Below are positions 25,470 through 33,554 of a DNA stretch of 64,000 bases, piece after piece. A program made the translations under genes and the position numbers. The DNA is taken from NCBI RefSeq assembly GCF_900046475.1, contig NZ_FCOU01000001.1, positions 1 to 64,000 on the forward strand, given 5' to 3'. Positions within the stretch are counted from its first letter, which is position 1. Each line of letters begins with the position of its first letter. Origin of the DNA: Collinsella ihumii (lineage in GTDB: Bacteria > Actinomycetota > Coriobacteriia > Coriobacteriales > Coriobacteriaceae). The notes below the pieces were generated by a model. It was not told where the DNA came from. It made no database searches and saw only the letters and a program-made list of their open reading frames with translations.

Positions 25470-26213
25470 CTAAGCTCCCCGGTCGCCCTCGGAGAAGCGC
25501 ACGAGGTCCGTCCGGCGCACAAGCAGGATAAAGACCGCCAGCAACGCGCACAGAGCAGCCAGAAACACCATGAGTTGCATGGCGGCGCTGGTCGGTACCA
25601 CGGGATACGCGATCTCCGTGAGACCCCACCCCGTCGAAGGGGCGCTACCCGCCAAACCCGGCACCATGCGCACGATGAAATCGATGAGCGCACAGAGGCA
25701 CGCAAGGGCAAAGGCGAGCTGCACCCTCTTGAACATAAGGTACGCGCAGGCCATGAGCAGGGACACCGCACAACCGTAGCAGGCAACAAGCACCGTGTGC
25801 ACGCATGCAAATGCAGCCAAGGACAGCATGCGAACGTCCAGCCCCTCCGCCGCGCACAGGCATACCATCGCGCTGGATGTGAAGACAGCAGCAAGGAGCG
25901 CGGAACGCACAAGCATGAGACCGAATACCGAGGCCGCCGCCCGGTCCCGGCTGCCCATGCGCATACAATACGTCTCGATCTCTAGCACCTTGAGCGCGCA
26001 GGCGGCATTCAGCAGAATCAAGGGAGTGAGCACGAATACACCGTACCCTATGCCGGTCATATCCGAATACTGCGCAAAGGGCTCCCAGCCGCCAGGCCCT
26101 CCCCCATGGGAACCATGGACGGCGAGCTGCATGCACCGCACAAAGATTAGGGCGAAGGCACCGAGGGCGAGCGTCTTGTCGAACAGCCGAAGGCGCATAT
26201 CGGCGCGTCTCAT
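25470..26213 (-). CDS. ABC transporter permease component (six-helix), second of the pair
   Basis: A 247-residue hydrophobic protein with about six transmembrane helices and a short extracytoplasmic loop rich in Gly (HGSHGGGPGGWEPF) after the first helix. It has no homologue I can name, but its size, topology and position between another six-helix protein and an ABC ATPase make it a permease subunit of an ABC-2/BcrB-like exporter. Its ATG overlaps the stop of the upstream permease gene as ATGA. The two permeases differ in sequence, so the channel would be a heterodimer. Confidence 0.7.
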   Translation of the reverse strand: MRRADMRLRLFDKTLALGAFALIFVRCMQLAVHGSHGGGPGGWEPFAQYSDMTGIGYGVFVLTPLILLNAACALKVLEIETYCMRMGSRDRAAASVFGLMLVRSALLAAVFTSSAMVCLCAAEGLDVRMLSLAAFACVHTVLVACYGCAVSLLMACAYLMFKRVQLAFALACLCALIDFIVRMVPGLAGSAPSTGWGLTEIAYPVVPTSAAMQLMVFLAALCALLAVFILLVRRTDLVRFSEGDRGA

Positions 26214-27055
26214 ATCGCCACATCCTCACATCGAGCACAGCGTACGAGAAACACGATGCACGCACCCAGCACGAAGAGCGGCGCGATGACGAAGAACAGG
26301 ACTGAAAGCCCCGAAACCAAAACGCATGGGTAAAGATAAAACGACAGGTTCAGCTGGCGCGGCAGCAAGAAGAGCGAGATCAGGTAGAAAAGGGTCGAGA
26401 ACCCCAGAACGGCAAGTCGATTCCGCCTGATGATAAACGAGGCCGAAAACGACACCAGCGCCATGATGCCGCCCCAAAGAGAGGCGTACACGATAAACAT
26501 CATGTTGTACAGATACGGATAATCGACCATCATCTCGGGAATCAGTGCATTCGCAACCTGCGCGCGAGCGTCGGCAAGATTCGAAGCGGGAGTCCCAAAC
26601 CAACTGGAAAACGCATAGGGACCGCTCTCTATCGGAAACAAGGTGAACGCCAGAAGCTGCGACAGCAGCAGAGGGACGAGCAGCACAAGCATCCCGCCGA
26701 TACCGGTGCACACCGCACACGATGCGATATAGGGGCCCTGCCCGCACCGCGCGATGAGATGGCTCGATATGCCCGATTTGCGCGCCACGTAATGGCAATC
26801 CGCGAACACAGAGCTCGATATAAGGAAAAAGAGCAGGTAGATCCCCACACCGAACGACCTGATCTGTAGCGGTTCAAAATGCCCGATCCAACCCCGCGCA
26901 GCCGACGGCAAAGCCGCGCGATCAAAACCTGGAAAGTGGAGGCAACCTTCAACGAACGAAACACATACGAGCGCCGTCATGCACACAAGGCAGATCCACG
27001 GTTCCTTCCTGCCCACGAGGCGCCGAGCCTGAAGCCGCATCATTGTCCAAAACAT
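26210..27055 (-). CDS. ABC transporter permease component (six-helix), first of the pair
   Basis: A 281-residue protein with an N-terminal amphipathic start (MFWTMMRLQARRLVGRKE) and about six transmembrane helices, with a long extracytoplasmic loop after the first (GCLHFPGFDRA...). The layout is that of ABC-2 type permeases. GGGAGGGGGCGG lies upstream of the ATG at 27055; an in-frame upstream ATG at 27139 would overlap the preceding gene and has no ribosome-binding site. It is the first transport gene after the two exported small proteins, and its product probably pairs with the next gene's. Confidence 0.7.
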   Translation of the reverse strand: MFWTMMRLQARRLVGRKEPWICLVCMTALVCVSFVEGCLHFPGFDRAALPSAARGWIGHFEPLQIRSFGVGIYLLFFLISSSVFADCHYVARKSGISSHLIARCGQGPYIASCAVCTGIGGMLVLLVPLLLSQLLAFTLFPIESGPYAFSSWFGTPASNLADARAQVANALIPEMMVDYPYLYNMMFIVYASLWGGIMALVSFSASFIIRRNRLAVLGFSTLFYLISLFLLPRQLNLSFYLYPCVLVSGLSVLFFVIAPLFVLGACIVFLVRCARCEDVAI

Positions 27056-27135
27056 GTCCGCCCCCTCCCGCGCGCCTAGCGGGGGCGCAACCATCCGCGC
27101 CCCCGCCGCACGTCGATGCGCATCAAATCTTAAGG

Positions 27136-27540
27136 TCACCCAAAGTCAACAGCTCCCCAAACATGTTGATTGCCCGCAAGGTTCCAGCCAATCTGACAAC
27201 CACGAAGCTGCACTGAAGCAGTCCAGGTATGAGGGGCGTAATAGTTCAAATAGCGCGTATCCCCCGCATTCACCGTTACAGAATCCGTCACCCTATTGCC
27301 GGTATCGCGGTCAACCCAGAATATCCCACCGAATGATGAATCCGACCAGAGCTGCACTGACGCTCGCGTCGATGAGGTGAAACTCTTTGTACCCGTCACA
27401 ACGGTGACATTTTCCTGTCTGGGTGGAAGAGAGAGATCGATTGCGCCAGATCCCGCATAAGCGGGAACGGCAGCTAAGCCAAGCGCCATCGCAAGCAACA
27501 TAACTGGCAAGAAACGTCTCGCTCCATTGCTTTTCTTCAT
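27136..27540 (-). CDS. Small exported beta-rich protein A (DUF2712-like layout)
   Basis: A 134-residue protein with a clear Sec signal peptide (KKSNGARRFLPVMLLAMALGL ... AVPAYA) and likely cleavage after AYA. The mature part of about 105 residues has short beta-strand-like segments, Gly/Asp/Asn turns, one Cys and a C-terminal GAVDFG. The sequence FGGIFWVDRDTGNRVTDSV and the final WGAVDFG recall the layout of DUF2712-type small exported proteins near ABC transporters in Firmicutes; this resemblance is from memory and tentative. Two adjacent ATGs (27543, 27540) follow AAGGAG; the second has better spacing. It may be the cargo or ligand of the downstream ABC system. Confidence 0.6.
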   Translation of the reverse strand: MKKSNGARRFLPVMLLAMALGLAAVPAYAGSGAIDLSLPPRQENVTVVTGTKSFTSSTRASVQLWSDSSFGGIFWVDRDTGNRVTDSVTVNAGDTRYLNYYAPHTWTASVQLRGCQIGWNLAGNQHVWGAVDFG

Positions 27541-27693
27541 CATGCGCTCCTTTCCATTTACCTCAAGTTCTTTCTTATTCTCTTGGTATTCGCCGCGAAG
27601 GGCCCTGAATCTATCCACCTCCCCGAAAGAAGCCCCCGCATCAGCCAGTTCAAGCCACCACTTCCTTGTTGGGCAGTGACCGTTATGTCATCG

Positions 27694-28095
27694 TTACCAG
27701 CTGTACATCTTGACATCAGAAGACCGGACGACCGCACTATCCGTTCCCTGCCGAGAAATGACAAAACGATATATGCCGGGATCATTCGATTGCCAAGTTG
27801 CTTTAGTAAAACCCTGATAACTAAATGATCTAGTCCCCAGCGATGAACCTCCCGAATAGCCGCTATGGCAGGAAACGAGCAATCGCCCAGAAACCGCAGC
27901 AGAGCAGGTCATTTCAATTCCTATGTTATTGCCATCAAAGTACTGAGCAGGAGTAGTTATCGACTTACCTGTAAGGGTAAATGACCATCCATACCAGCTT
28001 CTTGGAACAATTAGTGCCATCGCGGTTGATGGGACAGGCACCAGCCCTAACGCGCTGAGAACTAATATCTTGAGCGCCCTTCTCCTGTCAATCAT
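27694..28095 (-). CDS. Small exported beta-rich protein B
   Basis: A 133-residue protein with a twin-arginine-like basic start (MIDRRRALK) and a hydrophobic core ending in STAMA, a plausible signal peptidase site. The mature domain (about 105 residues) is rich in Ser, Gly, Thr and aromatic residues in alternating beta patterns (SGRLLVSCHSGYSGGSSLG), with two Cys that could form a disulfide outside the cell. I do not recognise a family. Its size and export mirror protein A immediately downstream (154 bp away), suggesting two components of one surface or secreted assembly. GGAGGAG precedes the ATG. Confidence 0.6.
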   Translation of the reverse strand: MIDRRRALKILVLSALGLVPVPSTAMALIVPRSWYGWSFTLTGKSITTPAQYFDGNNIGIEMTCSAAVSGRLLVSCHSGYSGGSSLGTRSFSYQGFTKATWQSNDPGIYRFVISRQGTDSAVVRSSDVKMYSW

Positions 28096-28206
28096 CTTCG
28101 CTCCTCCATCCCTATCGGTCTAGAACGAGCATCAGACTAGAAGGAGAGCCCGGCTATGTATGCCGTCACATCGTATGAAAACGTCGGCTCACACGTGATG
28201 GCATCG

Positions 28207-30750
28207 CTATTCAGCACGCGATACTTGATCGACAAGTTCGACAAGCTGACGCTTGGAATGGACGCCGAGTTTTCGATATCCATTTCTTCTAGCGGAATTA
28301 ACTGAACCTGCCGAACAGTGGAGTGCTTTCGCGATCTCGGGGCCGCTAAGCCCCCGAACGATTTCCAGCAAAACCGATATCTCGGTTTCGGACAATCCAT
28401 GGGCTCGAAACAGGAGAGTCACGGCATCCGGGGCTTTGATGAATGAGATATTCCGACTCTCACCGCGCACAACGCTCGCGATTGCGATCGCCGCGCAAGC
28501 TGTCGCGGTAAGAAACAGGGCAGAAAAGAGAACCATCCGACAAGCCGCATACACCATGTAATCGTACGTCGAAGACAGGACCATAAGGGTCCCTTGAGCC
28601 TCTGCATCCACAATCGAAAGGGATGCACACCACTGCCCGAACACCAAGCCACCGGCAACAGCAGACATGATGTCCCGCCATGCCGCTCGATTGGTCCCGA
28701 AACCGAGCAGGTGCCGCGACATCAAGAAGATGAAGATCGCCGACAGCAGCCCGCTTGAAGACCGATACAAATACGGATAGACCGTGTCTGCCGCAGCGGC
28801 GCACATCCCAACGATCAGCGCGAGCAACAGGCAAGCCACGAATTGCCTGCATCTCGAACTCCTCTGAGCGGCCACCGCGACGAGAAGGAAAACGGTGGCG
28901 AAGAACACTACGGGAAGCACCGGAGCGAGATAGCCCACGAACCCCTGCCATGTTTCAACCCAGCCGGCCCCCATGCCAAACGCCACAACGAGCACTGCTG
29001 CGTTCCTCTTTGATATCTCTTGATTCGATTCTTGTACATACGGCTGTGAAAAAACGAACCCGAAACGTGAGAACAACGCGAGCATACTTGCCGCCCCGAC
29101 AATCCATGCCAAGACGGCAACAAGCGCCCATAGAGCGTACGACCAAGAGGAGCACGCGCACATTAACGCGGCAACGGCGCATATGCGCAAGCGCGAGCAA
29201 CGCGTCGAGCCACCGCATGAGACACCTGCGGCAACAAGCCCGCAAAGCGCTCTGGCAAGACTGGGGGCAAAGCACCCGAAACACAGGTAGGTGGCGAAAG
29301 CCCATGCGTGAGGATAGATAAGCGGATCATGATAGGGATCGATCACGGCGAAACCGATGCGATACAGCATAGCACCAGCTAACAGGAGCGTAATCGCAGT
29401 CCCCACACACAGCTTTCGACCCTCCAGTACAACGCGAGGAAAAACCGCTCGGGAAAGCACACCGAGTACGAAACCGCAGCACGCGTGGAGCATGGGCCCT
29501 GGTGAGCAGGTAAGTGGAGAGAAGCACAGCAGGTACACGAGGACCATGACGCTGCATGCGGCAGCGGGAACGGCAATCGCGAAGACTCGCGACTCCTTAG
29601 TTTTACCGATGAGGCACGATGACCCCGATTCTCCAGGAATCTCGACACTGAGATCTCGACCAGCCTCGCCAGAGCCGGCACCGCGGATCAAGGCTTTAAG
29701 CTCCCGGAGCGACGATACGCCTATCTTTCGATATGCGCGCTGCATGTACGAGCGCGCGGTCGACGGACGGATCCCCAACTCCGCAGCCGCCTCAGTCGAT
29801 GTCTTTCCAATCAGGCAAGCGGTCACGACGGCGCGCTCGCTCTCCGCAAGGTCGAACCCCAAGAGAAACGACTGAAGCTGAGTATCAATCTGCATGTCGA
29901 CGTCATCTTGAACCGTTGCGTCCTTCTGGCAATACGGAGATCGTATGCGTATCCATACGATCCGAGCGCACGCAACGATCCCCCAAAGCAGGGGAAGTGC
30001 CCACGAACATATGATTACGGAATCGAGGGAAAAGTTTCGCATTTCGAGAAGCCCGACAGACATGACCGACCCGAACAGTACTGCCCTCGCGTCATGGCGC
30101 AAGCCGTCAATATCGTCGCCGCAACGCACCCTTTCGCGCCGCAACGCAAGAATCATCAAACCGGACGCGATTGCAGGCAGGATGGCGGGCGGAATGAAGG
30201 GCCAACCGAATATCCAGCCGCTCATGGAGCAAATGGTCCACCATACAACACAACACATAATCGAAAACACGAGAAACAGATCGGAACGGAACAGGGAATC
30301 CAGAAACGACCATGCGGCGGCGCAAGACATATGCATAAGACCGCCTCGCGTATCGCTAAGCAGCAGGAAGGTCGATGCCATAGTCCCCAAGAAACAGACA
30401 AACGGAACTGCCGTCGGGTATGCTGCCCACACAACGCCTTCCACGGCAATCGCACCGAATCCCACCAGATATTCCAGAGCCAATGCAATTGCGGCAAAAG
30501 CACTGATAACGGGGGCGACAACGTAGGCAAACGGCTTCGATCCGAATAGCGGCAAGGCTTTATATGAACTCATAGCGAAAGCGGCGGATATCCCTAGAAA
30601 GGGCACAGACCCCAAGGTGGAAATCCTTAACAACGCAACGAACGGATCGAGATGTCGCATCCAGACATGATGGGGCATTCCTACAATAAGGACGAAGGAG
30701 ATCGCCGCCGCTGCGGAACGCATTCGGAGCTTCGGTCGACGGTCATCCAT
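28207..30750 (-). CDS. Double membrane-bound LuxR-type regulator (two TM + HTH modules in one protein)
   Basis: An 847-residue protein built as two similar modules. Module 1 has several transmembrane helices (residues about 12-265) and a LuxR/GerE helix-turn-helix at about 297-357 (LAESERAVVTACLIGKTSTEAAAELGI). Module 2 has about ten helices (388-760) and a second LuxR helix-turn-helix at about 783-845 (LSETEISVLLEIVRGLSGPE). Both recognition helices end with a YRK(I/L)GV motif. Single-module membrane LuxR proteins are numerous in Coriobacteriia; a fused pair is unusual. It heads the minus-strand cluster of exported proteins and an ABC transporter and probably regulates it in response to an external signal. 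AAGGTGGG lies before the ATG. Less GC-biased codon use than its neighbours is visible. Confidence 0.8.
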   Translation of the reverse strand: MDDRRPKLRMRSAAAAISFVLIVGMPHHVWMRHLDPFVALLRISTLGSVPFLGISAAFAMSSYKALPLFGSKPFAYVVAPVISAFAAIALALEYLVGFGAIAVEGVVWAAYPTAVPFVCFLGTMASTFLLLSDTRGGLMHMSCAAAWSFLDSLFRSDLFLVFSIMCCVVWWTICSMSGWIFGWPFIPPAILPAIASGLMILALRRERVRCGDDIDGLRHDARAVLFGSVMSVGLLEMRNFSLDSVIICSWALPLLWGIVACARIVWIRIRSPYCQKDATVQDDVDMQIDTQLQSFLLGFDLAESERAVVTACLIGKTSTEAAAELGIRPSTARSYMQRAYRKIGVSSLRELKALIRGAGSGEAGRDLSVEIPGESGSSCLIGKTKESRVFAIAVPAAACSVMVLVYLLCFSPLTCSPGPMLHACCGFVLGVLSRAVFPRVVLEGRKLCVGTAITLLLAGAMLYRIGFAVIDPYHDPLIYPHAWAFATYLCFGCFAPSLARALCGLVAAGVSCGGSTRCSRLRICAVAALMCACSSWSYALWALVAVLAWIVGAASMLALFSRFGFVFSQPYVQESNQEISKRNAAVLVVAFGMGAGWVETWQGFVGYLAPVLPVVFFATVFLLVAVAAQRSSRCRQFVACLLLALIVGMCAAAADTVYPYLYRSSSGLLSAIFIFLMSRHLLGFGTNRAAWRDIMSAVAGGLVFGQWCASLSIVDAEAQGTLMVLSSTYDYMVYAACRMVLFSALFLTATACAAIAIASVVRGESRNISFIKAPDAVTLLFRAHGLSETEISVLLEIVRGLSGPEIAKALHCSAGSVNSARRNGYRKLGVHSKRQLVELVDQVSRAE

Positions 30751-30881
30751 CTCTACCCACCTTCCGATAGTGCCAAGGTATGTCCACTATAAGTCAGCGC
30801 TGAAAACAACCCCCTGACGTTCCACCCGAACGAAAGGAAATCGTGCCTCGAAGGAACATATTCGCCATCCCGCCACAACTC

Positions 30882-30912
30882 TTGACTTGGAGCCAACTCA
30901 AAGAGGTACGCT
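30882..30912 (+). promoter_or_regulatory. MerR-type promoter with 19-bp spacer and operator dyad
   Basis: TTGACT (30882-30887) and TACGCT (30907-30912) are separated by exactly 19 bp, the overlong spacer used by MerR-family activators. The spacer holds the imperfect dyad CTTGGAGCCAACTCAAAG (30886-30903), close to operators of the AdhR/NmlR branch. It lies 24 bp before the merR gene, implying autoregulation. Confidence 0.75.
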
Positions 30913-30935
30913 GATATAAGAAGGAAAGGAGCTCC

Positions 30936-31313
30936 ATGAGGATCGCCGAGGTTTCCCAGAAATACGATATCTCCGCCGATACGCTGAGGTACTACGAACG
31001 CATCGGGCTGCTGCCGCACATCCGCCGCACCTCGAGCGGCGTGCGCGACTACGGGCAGGCCGACCTCGCGCGCGTGGAGTTCATCAAATGCATGCGCTCG
31101 GCGAACGTCTCCATCGAAGCGCTCACCGAATACATGCAGCTCTTCGAGCGGGGCGACAAGACGCTGGCGCTTCGCAAGCAGCTGCTCGAGAACCAGCGCG
31201 ACGTCCTGCGCGACCGCATCGCCGAGATGGAGGAGGGTCTCAAGCTCCTCGATTACAAAATCGCCCATTACGACGATCTGATCGTCGCGGCCGAGCGAAA
31301 CATGCAACAATAA
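30936..31313 (+). CDS. MerR family transcriptional regulator (AdhR/NmlR-like)
   Basis: A 125-residue regulator. Winged helix: MRIAEVSQKYDISADTLRYYERIGLLP, then the wing RTSSGVRDYGQADLARVEFIKCMR, then a long dimerisation helix (residues about 80-120). There is one Cys (in IKCMRSANVSIEALTEYM); no C-terminal metal-binding cysteines are present, so it fits the aldehyde/redox-responsive AdhR/NmlR branch more than metal sensors. AAGGAG lies upstream. The typical 19-bp-spacer promoter in front of it suggests autoregulation. It lies 52 bp before the MoxR gene, with which it might be co-transcribed. Confidence 0.9.
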   Translation: MRIAEVSQKYDISADTLRYYERIGLLPHIRRTSSGVRDYGQADLARVEFIKCMRSANVSIEALTEYMQLFERGDKTLALRKQLLENQRDVLRDRIAEMEEGLKLLDYKIAHYDDLIVAAERNMQQ

Positions 31314-31365
31314 GACGAGCGTTCCAACCTCATCAACGCCATCTCACCCATGATCGGAGGCGGCC

Positions 31366-32379
<1,014 letters not shown>

Positions 32380-32402
32380 GCCCCGAGCGACCGGAGGGCC
32401 CC

Positions 32403-33554
32403 ATGTCGCGCCGCGCCACGAAACCCGATGCACCGGCTCGCGGGACCGTTGCGGGCAACGTGCGGCGCTCGCGACGCAGGCTCGCAGCGCGCCCCCTTCC
32501 TCTGCGGCCCACCGTCGCCGCCGTCATCGCGTTCGAGATCGCCGCGGTCCTGCTCGTCCTGAGTGCGGGGACGGCGTCGATCGCCCTGATGGCGGGATGC
32601 GTCGCGCTGGCCTGCGCGCTCGCGTGGGGATTGGCCAGCGCGATCCTCGGCTGGGCGCTCAGCCCCACGTGGTGCGAGGGGAACCGGGACAGCACCCGTG
32701 GATCCGCGGGCGGGCGCGCCCTTCGCGCGATCGCGGCGCGACCGGTCAGCATCCAGACGACGTGGCTCAGGCTCGACCAGCGCGGACGCGTCATCGATCA
32801 GGTCGCAGGCGACGCGGAGCCCGAGAATCGCGGCCTGTACTGCACCGGCGGAAGCGTGGTGCGCACGCGCGACCTGTTCGGATTCTGGATCACGCGGAGG
32901 ACCGTCGCGTCCACCCGCGAGATGTGGATTCCCCCGCGCGCCCACGACCTGCCCGTACCCGAGATCGACCGGCTCGCCGGCCGTGCGCCCGCGCTTGCGC
33001 CCGCAGATGTCCGCGAGCGCTCATCCGCCCTGGTCCGGCCCTACGAGAAGGGCGACCCGCTGCGCGCGATCTCATGGCGCCAGAGCGCGCACCACGGCCA
33101 GCTGATGTCCTTCGAGCTCGAGCGGGAGCACAACGTCTATCCCGTCGTTGTCGTCGATACGCTCGAGGTCGACGATATCGAATCGCTCGCCGCGGAGGCG
33201 TACACCGCCTCTGTCCGTCTCGCCGCGCAGCGAGGGGCGCGCGACGAGGTGCTCGTGACCGACGGGCGCGCACGCGCGGTCGGCATGCACCGGGTCGGCA
33301 GGCTCCTCGCCGCCCTGCAGCCCGATGCGCCGCAGGGCGGGGAGGCCCGTCGCCGTGAGGCCGCCCGTCGCAGCGCCCAGATCGCGCGCGCGACCCCCTC
33401 GGCGCGCTGGCGTCCCTGCGGCCGACCACGCTCGCCTCCTGCGCGGCGGCGACCATCGTCGCATGCCTGCTCGCGCCGCAAGCCGCAGCCGACGCGCAGC
33501 GGCTTCCCCTCGACACGGGCCTTCAATCGAACGTGCTCGCCTCGAACACGGTGA
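32403..33554 (+). CDS. DUF58 domain-containing protein, out of frame at its C-terminus
   Basis: Two N-terminal hydrophobic helices (about residues 35-85) are followed by the DUF58 core with RPYEKGDPLRAISWRQSAHHGQLM at about 210 and the VWA-like strand VYPVVVVDTLEV. Recognisable sequence ends near residue 330 (RRSAQIARAT). The remaining 55 residues are Arg/Pro-rich and are an out-of-frame reading of the transglutaminase gene that follows. Adding one base to the C5 run at 33394-33398 would join the DUF58 frame directly to the transglutaminase frame. The ATG at 32403 has GGAGGG upstream. Partner of MoxR. Confidence 0.8.
   Translation: MSRRATKPDAPARGTVAGNVRRSRRRLAARPLPLRPTVAAVIAFEIAAVLLVLSAGTASIALMAGCVALACALAWGLASAILGWALSPTWCEGNRDSTRGSAGGRALRAIAARPVSIQTTWLRLDQRGRVIDQVAGDAEPENRGLYCTGGSVVRTRDLFGFWITRRTVASTREMWIPPRAHDLPVPEIDRLAGRAPALAPADVRERSSALVRPYEKGDPLRAISWRQSAHHGQLMSFELEREHNVYPVVVVDTLEVDDIESLAAEAYTASVRLAAQRGARDEVLVTDGRARAVGMHRVGRLLAALQPDAPQGGEARRREAARRSAQIARATPSARWRPCGRPRSPPARRRPSSHACSRRKPQPTRSGFPSTRAFNRTCSPRTR

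Noticed and set aside
28137-28400. Eighty-seven-codon minus-strand frame at the end of the double LuxR gene
   Set aside because: It mostly overlaps the LuxR helix-turn-helix in another frame, has no ribosome-binding site and shows no protein character.
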